In this document: piece after piece, positions 36,404 through 45,130 of the stretch
Layout: every line of letters starts with the position of its first letter
How positions within the stretch are numbered: position 1 is the stretch's first letter
Source: Shimia abyssi
Lineage (GTDB): Bacteria; Pseudomonadota; Alphaproteobacteria; Rhodobacterales; Rhodobacteraceae
NCBI RefSeq assembly: GCF_003014475.1
Contig: NZ_PYGJ01000009.1
Span: 1-64,000 of the forward strand
Direction: 5' to 3'
Length of the DNA: 64,000 nt
Made by a program: the position numbers and the translations under genes
The notes under the pieces: model-generated
The model's database searches: none
What the model was told of the DNA's origin: nothing
The model's input: only the letters and a program-made list of their open reading frames with translations

Positions 36404-37174
36404 GTGGCCCGCATTCTGACCCTGTTTCTGACCCTCATCCTTGCCAGCACTGCCTGGAGCCAGGACACATCGTTGCGCCGGCTGGAGACAGGCGAAGACA
36501 GCAAGGGCTGGGGCGCCGTGGGGCGGTTGGAAATTGGCGGGCGCGGGTTCTGCACTGGGGCGTTGATTGCGCCCGACTTGGTTCTGACGGCGGCGCATTG
36601 CCTCTTTCATCGCAAGAGCGGCGCGCGCATCGATGTGGACAAAATCGAATTTCGCGCAGGTTGGCGCAATGGCCGGGCCGAAGCCTATGGCACCGTGCGC
36701 AAAGCGGCGGTACACCCGGATTATCGTTTTGGCGGCGCAACCGGAACCGAGCGTGTGGTCAATGACCTGGCCGTTCTAAAGCTGCATCATCCAATACGTA
36801 AATCTGGAATTCGCCCCTTTGAAACGGCGGGTCGTTTGCGCAAAGGCAGCAAAATTGGCGTTGTTTCTTATGCAATAGGGCGCGAACAGGCTCCTTCATT
36901 GCAACAGGCGTGTCGCGTGATGGGGCGACAGCAGGGCGTTTATGTCATGTCCTGCAACGTGGATTTTGGCAGCAGCGGCGCACCGGTTTTTTCCTTTGAC
37001 GGCGACGACGTACGGATCGCATCGGTAGTGTCCGCCAAGGCGGACGTCAGAGGGCAAAAAGTGTCTTTGGGCACAGGACTAGGCTCGGCACTTGACGACG
37101 TGCTCGATGCCCTGTCGCGCGACACCGTGGCAGTAAACAGGTCTGTTGGCGGGGCAAAATTCGTAAAGCCATGA
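36404..37174 (+). CDS. Secreted trypsin-like serine protease (first of a tandem pair)
   Basis: 256 aa from a GTG at 36404. A signal peptide (residues 1-18, ending TAWSQ) is followed by an S1-family fold: His in VLTAAHCLFHR, Asp in VVNDLAVLKLH, and Ser in DFGSSGAPVFSFDG, so the triad is intact. GSSGAP in place of GDSGGP resembles V8/glutamyl-endopeptidase-type proteases. It would act in the periplasm or outside. The stop overlaps the ATG of the next gene, a paralogue, by four bases. Confidence 0.88.
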   Translation: MARILTLFLTLILASTAWSQDTSLRRLETGEDSKGWGAVGRLEIGGRGFCTGALIAPDLVLTAAHCLFHRKSGARIDVDKIEFRAGWRNGRAEAYGTVRKAAVHPDYRFGGATGTERVVNDLAVLKLHHPIRKSGIRPFETAGRLRKGSKIGVVSYAIGREQAPSLQQACRVMGRQQGVYVMSCNVDFGSSGAPVFSFDGDDVRIASVVSAKADVRGQKVSLGTGLGSALDDVLDALSRDTVAVNRSVGGAKFVKP

Positions 37175-37998
37175 TGTTGAAACGCCTCGCAATTTGCCTA
37201 TTGCTGGGCGCGATCCCTGACACCTCAACCGCCGCAGGAAGTGACCTTACAGCCTTGCGCAGCAGGGGCGAATTGTTAGGCTGGGAAGCAGTCGGCCGTG
37301 TTTCCTTAGGCAACGGGTTTTGCACCGGTGTCTTGATCACTCGCGATCTGGTGCTGACAGCCGCGCATTGTGTTTTTGATCGCCAGACCGGAGCAAGGAT
37401 TGCGACTCAGAATATCCGCTTTCAGGCGGGTTACGTGGCAGGGCATTCTTTGGCGGACCGCAGGATTGACCGGGTTGTGGTCGACCCTGCCTACAGGCCG
37501 CGTGAAACGGGCAATATCGGAACCGATATGGTGCCAAACGACGTGGCCTTACTGCGGCTTGAGAGTTTCATTTCCTCCAGCGAAGCCGACCCCTTTGCCG
37601 TCTACGCTGACCCCGAGCCGGGCGAAAAGGTAACCGTCCTCAGTTATGGTCGGGGCCGCAGTGAGCACCCGTCATGGCAACGAAGCTGTTCGGTTTTGTG
37701 GCGGCAGGGCGGGTTGATGTCGTTTGATTGTGACGTGACATTTGGCTCCTCCGGCGCGCCGGTTTTGGTGCGCTATGGCAACCGGGTGCGCATTCTGTCG
37801 CTCATTTCCGCAACGGCCTGGACAAAGGACGGTGAAAAGGTTGCGCTGGGTATGGAATTACCCGCCAAGGTGGCCGAGCTGAAGCGGCTCATGCGTAACG
37901 GTGCGTTGCCAAACGTCCAGAGCGGCGCAGGCGCCAAACGGATTAAGGTTGGATCACGCACCACATCAGGTGGCGCGAAATTTGTGACGGTCGATTGA
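37171..37998 (+). CDS. Secreted trypsin-like serine protease (second of a tandem pair)
   Basis: 275 aa. Signal peptide MMLKRLAICLLLGAIPDTST, then an S1 domain with an intact triad: His in VLTAAHCVFD, Asp in PNDVALLRLES, Ser in TFGSSGAPVLV. The order of blocks matches the upstream protease (WEAVGRVSLGNGFCTGVLIT versus WGAVGRLEIGGRGFCTGALI), so the pair arose by duplication. Both end in GGAKFV, a shared C-terminal tail. Substrate and role unknown. Confidence 0.88.
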   Translation: MMLKRLAICLLLGAIPDTSTAAGSDLTALRSRGELLGWEAVGRVSLGNGFCTGVLITRDLVLTAAHCVFDRQTGARIATQNIRFQAGYVAGHSLADRRIDRVVVDPAYRPRETGNIGTDMVPNDVALLRLESFISSSEADPFAVYADPEPGEKVTVLSYGRGRSEHPSWQRSCSVLWRQGGLMSFDCDVTFGSSGAPVLVRYGNRVRILSLISATAWTKDGEKVALGMELPAKVAELKRLMRNGALPNVQSGAGAKRIKVGSRTTSGGAKFVTVD

Positions 37999-38046
37999 AT
38001 TATTGCCCCTTGAAAACACAATTCTGCATTCTCACATAGCCATCAT

Positions 38047-38069
38047 CGAAACGCCAAATTTGGGTTTCG
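38047..38069 (+). promoter_or_regulatory. First leader hairpin of the hsp20 gene
   Basis: CGAAAC (38047-38052) pairs with GTTTCG (38064-38069), with the inner CCAAATTTGG also self-complementary. It is the upstream stable hairpin typical of ROSE-type 5' leaders, 65 bases before the hsp20 ATG. Confidence 0.6.
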
Positions 38070-38109
38070 GTTCACCGCTTGTCCACGTTGGAAGGCATCA
38101 CTTTTTGGT

Positions 38110-38128
38110 ATCGCTCATGATGGAGGAT
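38110..38128 (+). promoter_or_regulatory. ROSE-like RNA thermometer hairpin over the hsp20 ribosome site
   Basis: ATCGCT (38110-38115) can pair with AGGAT (38124-38128) leaving one G bulged, which is the U-Y-GCU against AGGA signature of ROSE elements. The ribosome site GGAGG (38122-38126) is thus masked at low temperature. The ATG follows at 38134. ROSE leaders in alphaproteobacterial small heat-shock genes work this way. Confidence 0.7.
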
Positions 38129-38133
38129 AACCC

Positions 38134-38607
38134 ATGCGCACGTTTGATCTTGCACCCCTTTACCGTTCATCCGTTGGCTTTGATCAGCTGGCAAACATGA
38201 TGGACCGCGTTCTGTCCAACGAAGTTGGTCAATCCAGCTACCCCCCCTACAACATCGAAAAAACCGCTGACGATGCGTACCGCATCTCAATCGCAGTTGC
38301 CGGCTTCGCATCCGAGGATCTTGGCATCGAAGTCAAGGAAAACGCTCTTGTCGTGACCGCACGCAAGGCGGATGACGCAGACACAAAAGCATATCTGCAT
38401 CGCGGCATCGCAACCCGTGCCTTTGAGCGTCGTTTCCATCTGGCAGACCACGTCCGTGTGACCGGCGCAAGCCACGTTGACGGTATGCTGCATATCGAGC
38501 TGGAACGCGAAATTCCCGAGGCACTAAAACCGCGCCGGATCGAAATTTCACGCGGTGATAAGGCGCATATCGAAAAAGATGTCGTTGACGCTAAGGCGGT
38601 CAACTGA
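38134..38607 (+). CDS. Small heat-shock protein, Hsp20 family
   Basis: 157 aa alpha-crystallin domain protein, IbpA-like. FDQLANMMDRVL and YPPYNIEKTADDAYRISIAVAG (in parts) give the start of the crystallin domain. IEVKENALVVTARK, LHRGIATRAFERRFHLADHVRV and MLHIELEREIPEALKPRRIEI complete it, including the C-terminal I-x-I type motif. An ATP-independent holdase that keeps denatured proteins soluble. Its leader has a ROSE-like thermometer, and a terminator follows. Confidence 0.95.
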   Translation: MRTFDLAPLYRSSVGFDQLANMMDRVLSNEVGQSSYPPYNIEKTADDAYRISIAVAGFASEDLGIEVKENALVVTARKADDADTKAYLHRGIATRAFERRFHLADHVRVTGASHVDGMLHIELEREIPEALKPRRIEISRGDKAHIEKDVVDAKAVN

Positions 38608-38631
38608 CTTAAATTCGCTTTCGAACATTGT

Positions 38632-38670
38632 ATCATGCGCCGAATGGGTTTCGGCGCATGATGCGTTTTT
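38632..38670 (+). terminator. Rho-independent terminator after hsp20
   Basis: ATCATGCGCCGAA (38632-38644) pairs with TTCGGCGCATGAT (38650-38662), a perfect 13-bp stem around TGGGT, followed by GCGTTTTT. It isolates hsp20 from the MFS gene. Confidence 0.9.
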
Positions 38671-38759
38671 AGCATGCTTGAAGTTGTTCGGGCCACCTTG
38701 TGGTGGCTACGCCATTAAGGCAGTGTCTGCCGACCTTCCCAAACAAGGCAACTTGACCC

Positions 38760-39962
38760 GTGAACTTGGCCGCCCTGTCCTCCGCCAACTTTCGAAATTA
38801 TGTCTCCGGCAGCATGTTTGCCTTGCTGGCAATATGGATGCAGCGCGTCACCATGGGCTGGATCGCGTGGGATATGACCGGCACGTCCAGCTTTGTCGGG
38901 TTGGTGGCCTTTGTCCAGTTTGCACCCGCTATCGTGCTGTCTCCGCTCTTTGGGGTTTGGGTGGATCGTTTGGACGTGCGGCGGGTTACGCTGGTTATTC
39001 AGTTCGTCAACTTGCTGGTCGCGCTGGCGTTTGTGCTGTTTTACGTGTTGGGATGGTTGACACCCTTAACCATGGTCGCGCTCACACTGGCCTCTGGCGT
39101 TGCGTTGGCGGCCAATCACCCAACGCGGATGTCGCTGTCTGTTCGGCTTGTCCCAAAAGAGATGGTGAGCTCCGTTGTTACCATTGTCGCCATTAACTTT
39201 AACGTCGCGCGCACCCTTGGCCCCGCGCTGGGTGGGTTGATTATCGCACGCTGGGGCGTGGCTGCGGCGCTGATCACTCAGGCGGCCTTGCTATTGCCCT
39301 TCATCGTGCAGCTGTTTCGCCTCAAGGTACGTCCTCGGCGCAGCGATCCGGCTGAGGATGAATCCTTTCTCGCCGCCCTGCACAGCGGTTTTTCCTATGT
39401 CTGGCAAAACGTTGTCACATGGCGCGCCATGGTCATCGGTGGTGTGGTCGCATTGGTTGGTCGCGGTGTTCTGGAAATTCTGCCACCGCTTGCGGACGGC
39501 GTGTTTCAACGAGGTCCGGAGGGGCTTGGTGTCCTGATGACGGCAACCGGAATCGGCGCGGTTTTTGGTGGTTTCTTCAAGGCGATGTTGCCGCCCCAGG
39601 CGCCCGGACGCATTCCCCGCGTAACGCTCATCGCCATCTTGCTGGGTCTTTTGCTGGTTTCGGCGTTGGGTGCTGCACCAAACTGGACAGCTGCATTGCT
39701 TGTCGCGGCGGCGATTGCGTTTGTCACGACCCTGTCGGCAATCTCGATGCAGACAGCCATTCAAATGGAGCTTGAAGACGACATGCGCGGGCGTGTCATG
39801 AGCCTGTGGGCTGTCGTCGTTGCGGGTGGTGGCGCAATTGGCGCGTGGGCGCTTGGCATATCGGCGGACCTTGTCGGCTACCAAGAGGCGCTCATTGTCG
39901 TTGGCTTCGGCTCGACACTTCTGCTGGGCGGTTATCTGGCGATGACATCCAGAAATCGCTAG
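38760..39962 (+). CDS. MFS transporter (enterobactin-exporter-like)
   Basis: 400 aa from a GTG at 38760. About eleven to twelve membrane helices. The motif LFGVWVDRLDVRRV after helix 2 is the MFS loop signature in the MFS_3/EntS branch (multidrug or siderophore exporters). NHPTRMSLSVRLVPKEMVSSVV and VARTLGPALGGLI also fit. No substrate can be deduced and no biosynthetic gene neighbours it. Confidence 0.87.
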   Translation: MNLAALSSANFRNYVSGSMFALLAIWMQRVTMGWIAWDMTGTSSFVGLVAFVQFAPAIVLSPLFGVWVDRLDVRRVTLVIQFVNLLVALAFVLFYVLGWLTPLTMVALTLASGVALAANHPTRMSLSVRLVPKEMVSSVVTIVAINFNVARTLGPALGGLIIARWGVAAALITQAALLLPFIVQLFRLKVRPRRSDPAEDESFLAALHSGFSYVWQNVVTWRAMVIGGVVALVGRGVLEILPPLADGVFQRGPEGLGVLMTATGIGAVFGGFFKAMLPPQAPGRIPRVTLIAILLGLLLVSALGAAPNWTAALLVAAAIAFVTTLSAISMQTAIQMELEDDMRGRVMSLWAVVVAGGGAIGAWALGISADLVGYQEALIVVGFGSTLLLGGYLAMTSRNR

Positions 39963-39977
39963 GTTCAGGGCCCTAAG

Positions 39978-39997
39978 CCCCGGCGCGAACGCCGAGG
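39978..39997. terminator. Convergent-gene hairpin, weak terminator candidate
   Basis: CCCCGGCG-CGAA-CGCCGAGG, one mismatch, between the converging ends of the MFS gene and the phytase-type esterase. No T-run on either strand. Confidence 0.4.
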
Positions 39998-40020
39998 CCA
40001 ATTGTTGTTCAAAACCGTGA

Positions 40021-42201
40021 TCAGTTGATCGCGTTCATGTTGCCAATCGAAAAGAACATGGTCTCGCCCGAGTGGTCATCGACACCGTCATTGTCGGTCG
40101 ACACAAACGCGGTTCCATCTTCCATGACGGCAAAGCCTTCGACCTTGTCCAGAACGTATCCGCCGGTGGATTTCAGGTCTGGCAGCAAGTCGCGCACCAG
40201 TGTTTTTGACACGACCGGTAGAGGGCCACCCAGCGGCGCGGGCACCATGTCTGCGGCAGGAATGCGATAGACCTTTTTGGTTACGGCGCGATGGTCGTGC
40301 TGGTTGTCACGCTCGACGATATAGATGAATTCGCCATGCGCGGTGATTTCCGACAGACCAACCCAGCCAGTGGCTGGCGCGGCCTTGGGATAGTGCACGG
40401 CGCCCCATTCCCCGGTCTCTAGGTTATAGGCGACAAGCTTGACGTGATTGGCAGGATCGTCTTTCCACTCACGCTGCACGGCCATCCAAAGCGTATTGTC
40501 AACCTTGGTGATCCCTTCGAATCCAAAGCGTTTCTCAACAGCCGCCAATTCCGGTGGAATTCCGATTTCACCTTGGAGGTTCTTGATCTTCCCCTCGGCG
40601 CTGACATGGTAAATCGCGTGCGGGATCAGGCGTTCTGTGCGCCCTTCTGAGGCGACATAGAACCCGCCCTGACCGTCCAGTGTGATCCCTTCGAGATCCA
40701 GCTTTTGCGCCGGGCCGCTGGTGCGCTCAACACGGATCACATCGACAATGCGTGCCGGAGTCTGGGTTGTGTCGATCTTAAAGATCGAAGGCTGGAAGCC
40801 GTAGAAGCTGTCGTTCACCGCCCAGACAATGCCATCCTTGTCGCCAACCATGCCAGAGATTGCGCCCCAGCCAATCAACTCATCAGCGCCTTCGGATGTT
40901 AGGTGCGGATAAGCGGCCGCAGCGTTTTGATGCTCAAACAGCATGACATGCGCCCGCGCTCCACCGTCTTCGATCAGGTCCTTTTCATTGGCCGAAACCA
41001 ACAGATTGCGCTGTGGAATGGCGACATAACCCTCTGGTCCAACGCCCGAGGGCAGCAGCTGTTTCAGGACCGGCGCGGTCGGGTCAGTCACGTCATAAAC
41101 CCCCACAACCGATGCGCGTTCCGCACCAACGAATACGAAAGGTGTGCCATTGAATTCGGCAAAGGTTACGCTCTCAGGTTCAACCCCTTTGCTGTCCGAA
41201 CGTTTGTCAGGATAGTGGCCGATCTGGACGATGGCGTGTTCAAAGCTGACCCCGCTTTCGTACACGACGGTTCCGTCCTTGTGAAAGATGGTCCAGCCAC
41301 GGCTGCCGCCATTATAGTCGCCTTCGTTGGCTGTGGCGAAATGATCGTCATCGATCCACGCCACGGCATCCGGCTCGCGCAGGCGGTCTTTTTGGCTTTC
41401 CGTAAAGAGCAGCGCGCCGCGTTCGTCGGTTGCGTCAATGCCCTCCAGATCAACAGCGCCTGCCGAAAAATGGTTGATCACGTCGCCGTCCTTGGAGACA
41501 ACAACCATGTGGTTGTTTTCCTGCAAGGTGATCACAGTTTCACCTAGCGCGTTGATCGAGACATATTCGGGTTCAGGATCGGTTGGCGCTACTTCGGCCA
41601 GACCATCAAGATTAACTAGCTTCAAGCTGGCGCAATCAAGGCCACCTTCGACAGTGTTGATCATGGCAAGATGCCCAGCGGGCAATTGCGGGATCAAACC
41701 GTCATTCAGGTCTTCGTCACGCTCGTTTTCGATGGCAACCGAGATAAAAGCGCCGTCTTTGGATCTCGCGATGGAATCCGGCTGACCCCCCAGATCGCAT
41801 TCGGCTGTCGTTTCGCCAGTTGCTGTGTCGATAGCAACCAGCTTGCCCGAAGGCAGGGTATAGCTTTCCGAGGTGTTCACGCCAACATAAGCCGTGGTTC
41901 CGATAACCGCGACCGAGGTCGGCTCGCCGAACATGTCGATATTGCCAAGCGGTTTGGGATTTGCGGGATCAGCGATGTCGATCATCCCAATCGCGCCCAG
42001 AGGGCTGTCTGTATAAACCAAAGTCATACCGTCCGCCGTGACGTCGATAATCTCGGGCGAGGTTTCGCGGTTCGTATCTTCTCCGGCAGCCATATTGGAC
42101 ACAACCGGGAACGAGGCGATGCGGTTAAAATTCATCTCGGCGGCGGCATGCGAAGCAAGCAGCGCCAGCGCAGAGGTCAGGCAAATCATGCGTGTTGGCA
42201 T
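40021..42201 (-). CDS. Secreted two-domain protein: choice-of-anchor-I-like beta propeller plus phytase-type esterase
   Basis: 726 aa from the ATG at 42201, selected by AAAGGAG upstream and by the signal peptide MPTRMICLTSALALLASHA that follows; the frame is open to 42225. Residues about 25-420 form a beta-propeller-like repeat region seen with the choice-of-anchor-I family (PEIIDVTADGMTLVYTDSPL, PEYVSINALGETVITLQENN, EPESVTFAEFNGTPFVFVGA). Residues about 430-726 match the esterase-like domain of phytase (LDLEGITLDGQGGFYVASEG, GFEGITKVDNTLWMAVQRE, KVEGFAVMEDGTAFVSTDND). It is probably a periplasmic or surface phosphoesterase. The precise substrate is not evident. Confidence 0.85.
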   Translation of the reverse strand: MPTRMICLTSALALLASHAAAEMNFNRIASFPVVSNMAAGEDTNRETSPEIIDVTADGMTLVYTDSPLGAIGMIDIADPANPKPLGNIDMFGEPTSVAVIGTTAYVGVNTSESYTLPSGKLVAIDTATGETTAECDLGGQPDSIARSKDGAFISVAIENERDEDLNDGLIPQLPAGHLAMINTVEGGLDCASLKLVNLDGLAEVAPTDPEPEYVSINALGETVITLQENNHMVVVSKDGDVINHFSAGAVDLEGIDATDERGALLFTESQKDRLREPDAVAWIDDDHFATANEGDYNGGSRGWTIFHKDGTVVYESGVSFEHAIVQIGHYPDKRSDSKGVEPESVTFAEFNGTPFVFVGAERASVVGVYDVTDPTAPVLKQLLPSGVGPEGYVAIPQRNLLVSANEKDLIEDGGARAHVMLFEHQNAAAAYPHLTSEGADELIGWGAISGMVGDKDGIVWAVNDSFYGFQPSIFKIDTTQTPARIVDVIRVERTSGPAQKLDLEGITLDGQGGFYVASEGRTERLIPHAIYHVSAEGKIKNLQGEIGIPPELAAVEKRFGFEGITKVDNTLWMAVQREWKDDPANHVKLVAYNLETGEWGAVHYPKAAPATGWVGLSEITAHGEFIYIVERDNQHDHRAVTKKVYRIPAADMVPAPLGGPLPVVSKTLVRDLLPDLKSTGGYVLDKVEGFAVMEDGTAFVSTDNDGVDDHSGETMFFSIGNMNAIN

Positions 42202-42362
42202 AAGAGGCTCCTTTGTTTGAGTCACTCAAATGTCATGGTGTTTCTGGTTGAATGAATTGCGACAGTTTTGGGTAGTTTTTGTAACAGACCAAGCAGGGTG
42301 TCGCTAAGTGGTTGTTAAGGCGTACGCGGTATAGATGAAGTCGATACGGTTCAGGGTTAACG

Positions 42363-42770
42363 ATGGTTCCAGTAAACGACCGGCTCTCTCAAGAGAGCTT
42401 TCAGCAGGCATTCGCACAAAAAGCGCGCATTGCGGCGCGGTTCTATGAACGTTTGTTTGAACAAACTCCAGAGCTGCAATCTCTGTTTCATAACGACCAG
42501 CGTCATCAGCAAGAGATGTTTGCCAGCCTGTTGGTGACGGTCATGCGCACATTCGACAAACCAGATGCGCTCATCGCGATGGCGCAAAGGCTGTCGCGGG
42601 CGCACAAAGGATACGGAGTAACGCCCGAGCAGTACGCAAAGGCCGAAGGCGCTTTGATCGGCGCGTTGCGAGATGTATTGCAGGAGAAGTTCACACCAAC
42701 TGTCGAGGAAGCATGGCGACGCGCCATACAGGTGTTGATAACCTGCATGGCTGATCGCGGCGCTGACTAG
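42363..42770 (+). CDS. Single-domain globin
   Basis: 135 aa, the size of a single-domain haemoglobin. The proximal His81 is in RAHKGYGVTPEQYAKAEG, a typical F-helix signature shared with flavohaemoglobins, and Phe in FHNDQRHQQEMF region fits the CD corner. No reductase domain is attached. Possible roles are oxygen binding or nitric-oxide handling. It is convergent with gabD: the two stop codons share the palindrome CTAG (42767-42770). Confidence 0.9.
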   Translation: MVPVNDRLSQESFQQAFAQKARIAARFYERLFEQTPELQSLFHNDQRHQQEMFASLLVTVMRTFDKPDALIAMAQRLSRAHKGYGVTPEQYAKAEGALIGALRDVLQEKFTPTVEEAWRRAIQVLITCMADRGAD

Positions 42771-44245
42771 ACAGACATACAGATGTATTTCATTTCCAGA
42801 AACTCATCGATACCATGATGACTGCCCTCGCGGCCAAGACCCGATTGCTTTACGCCACCAAATGGCGCGAGTTCGGTTGATATTATTCCAGTGTTCACAC
42901 CAACAATGCCGTATTCCAATGCTTCGGACACCTTGTATACCCGGCTCAGATCCTTGGCATAGAAATAGGAGGCAAGGCCAAAGATCGTGTCATTGGCCAG
43001 CTCAATCACGTCATCTTCGTTTTCGAATTTGAACAGCGGGGCCAGTGGGCCAAATGTTTCATCTTTGGAAAACAACATGTCGGGTGTCGCGTCAGTGACG
43101 ATTGTTGGCTCAAAGAATGTACCGCCTAGCTCAGAGGGGTTGCCGCCAAGAATAACCGAAGCACCTTTTGATTTGGCGTCCTCGATATGCTCCTGCACTT
43201 TTTCCACTGCCTTTTGCGTGATTAGCGGGCCAAACACTGTACCTTCCTCCAGCCCATCGCCAACTTTCATAGTTTCTACGCGTGCTTTCAGTTTGGCGGC
43301 GAATTCGTCGTAAACTCCGGCTTGTACATAAATACGGTTGGCGCAGACACAGGTTTGTCCGTTGTTGCGGAACTTGCACAGAATGGCACCTTCGACGGCT
43401 TCGTCGATATCGGCGTCGTCGAAGACGATAAACGGGGCATTTCCGCCCAACTCCATAGAGCATTTCTTGACGCTGTCGGCCGCCTGTCGCAGCAAAATGC
43501 GCCCAACATTGGTTGACCCCGTAAACGTCAGTTTACGGACAGCCGCGTTTTCACAAAACTCCTTGCCAACGTCGCTGTCACGGGTGGATGGCACAATGTT
43601 CAAAATCCCGGCGGGAATACCGGCCCGTTCAGCGAGGACACCAAGAACGAGCGCGCTGAGCGGCGTTTCGGTGGCAGGACGCGCGACAAATGCGCAACCC
43701 GCAGCTAGCGCCGGCCCTGCCTTTCGAGTGATCATAGCATTGGGGAAATTCCATGGCGTGATCGAAGCCGCAACACCTATGGGTTGTTTCAAAACGGTTA
43801 TGCGTTTGTCGCGTTGATGCCCCGGAATGGTTTCCCCATAAATGCGTTTGGCCTCTTCTGAGTAGAACTCGATAAAGGACGCGCCATATGCAATCTCGCC
43901 CATGGATTCGGCAAGGGGTTTGCCCATTTCCGCCGTCAGGATGATGGCAAGGTCGTTCTGGTTTTCCATCATCAGTTCGAACCACTTGCGCAGCACCGTA
44001 CCGCGTTCTTTGCCGGTCCACTTGGCCCAGTCCTTTTGCGCACTCTCTGCTTGCGCGATGGCACCAGCCACTTGCGCGCGAGAAATGTCGGCCACGTCGG
44101 CTACCACGTCGCCACGAGCGGGGTTGGTGACTGCAAAGGTCGCCGCTTTGTCACCTTCAACCCATTGCCCGCCAATGTAAGCACGCGTTTCCACCAGACT
44201 TGGGTCTTTAAGAAGGGATTTGAGATTAGTGAGTGTATCGAGCAT
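42767..44245 (-). CDS. gabD: NAD(P)-dependent succinate-semialdehyde dehydrogenase
   Basis: 492 aa aldehyde dehydrogenase. Catalytic Cys in NNGQTCVCANRIYVQ, Glu in SMELGGNAPFIVFDDADID, the NAD-binding FTGSTNVGRILL and TPWNFPNAMITRK. The C-terminal GVNTGIISTELAPFGGVKQSGLGREGSHHG (in parts) is characteristic of GabD, which oxidises succinate semialdehyde to succinate. No gabT is adjacent, so a related semialdehyde is possible. Confidence 0.92.
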   Translation of the reverse strand: MLDTLTNLKSLLKDPSLVETRAYIGGQWVEGDKAATFAVTNPARGDVVADVADISRAQVAGAIAQAESAQKDWAKWTGKERGTVLRKWFELMMENQNDLAIILTAEMGKPLAESMGEIAYGASFIEFYSEEAKRIYGETIPGHQRDKRITVLKQPIGVAASITPWNFPNAMITRKAGPALAAGCAFVARPATETPLSALVLGVLAERAGIPAGILNIVPSTRDSDVGKEFCENAAVRKLTFTGSTNVGRILLRQAADSVKKCSMELGGNAPFIVFDDADIDEAVEGAILCKFRNNGQTCVCANRIYVQAGVYDEFAAKLKARVETMKVGDGLEEGTVFGPLITQKAVEKVQEHIEDAKSKGASVILGGNPSELGGTFFEPTIVTDATPDMLFSKDETFGPLAPLFKFENEDDVIELANDTIFGLASYFYAKDLSRVYKVSEALEYGIVGVNTGIISTELAPFGGVKQSGLGREGSHHGIDEFLEMKYICMSV

Positions 44246-44347
44246 TCTGACCTCCAGGAGTGCATTTCCCTTGGCAGAGCATCTTTGATTTCAGATGTCC
44301 AGTTGGGGTAGATTGCAAATCAGATAACATGTTAAGGAAATGAGTCA

Positions 44348-45130
44348 ATGGATTTTGACGACGCTTTTGCCAATGCTGCCCATATTGAGAATGGGGACGC
44401 TTACCCAGCGAAATGGGCGCAGCAAGCAAAACAGTTCAGAGAGATATCAACGTCCCAGATCGGAGTGCCTTATGGTGAAGGTGACAGGCACAAGTTTGAC
44501 CTGTTTCTCCCACGGGATACTCCAAAGGGATTGTTTGTTTTTGTACATGGTGGCTATTGGCTGAGGTTTGATCGCAGCAGCTGGTCCCATCTTGCGAAGG
44601 GCGCTGTTGAACGTGGCTGGGCGGTGGCGATGCCGTCTTATGATCTGGCCCCGATTGTTCGCATTGCCGAAATCACCAAGCAAATGGCGCAGGCGGTTTC
44701 GGTCGCAGCGAAAATGGTGGATGGTCCGATAATGCTGGCTGGGCATTCAGCTGGCGGGCACCTTGTAGCCCGGACAATTTGTCCGGGTGTGCTTCCGGAT
44801 ACAGCGGCGGCGCGGATCACCCGTGTCGTGCCGATTTCACCGGTTTCCGATCTGCGCCCCCTGATGAAAACTTCGATGAATGCTGACTTGCGCCTTGACG
44901 ACGCCGAATGCACTGCCGAAAGCCCCGTGCTGCAAACGCCATTGCCAAGTGTTCAAGTCACGGTTTGGGTTGGCGCACAGGAGCGGCCAGTGTTTCTGGA
45001 TCAAGCAAGCCAGCTGGCCAAGGCCTGGAATTGTGATTGCATGATCACAGGCGGCAAGCACCATTTTGACGTGATCGATGTGCTGCACGATCCCGACAGC
45101 GATCTGTCGCGGATGCTGTTTAGCGCTTAG
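44348..45130 (+). CDS. Alpha/beta hydrolase, arylformamidase-like
   Basis: 260 aa. The oxyanion motif FVHGGYWLRFD and nucleophile elbow LAGHSAGGHLVAR fit the HSL/esterase-D group to which kynurenine formamidase (KynB-like) and carboxylesterases belong. The catalytic His is likely in GKHHFDVID near the end and an Asp or Glu in the GAQERPVFLD segment. No kyn genes are adjacent, so the substrate is open. Its last 11 bases overlap the 3' end of the convergent P1 peptidase gene. Confidence 0.83.
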   Translation: MDFDDAFANAAHIENGDAYPAKWAQQAKQFREISTSQIGVPYGEGDRHKFDLFLPRDTPKGLFVFVHGGYWLRFDRSSWSHLAKGAVERGWAVAMPSYDLAPIVRIAEITKQMAQAVSVAAKMVDGPIMLAGHSAGGHLVARTICPGVLPDTAAARITRVVPISPVSDLRPLMKTSMNADLRLDDAECTAESPVLQTPLPSVQVTVWVGAQERPVFLDQASQLAKAWNCDCMITGGKHHFDVIDVLHDPDSDLSRMLFSA

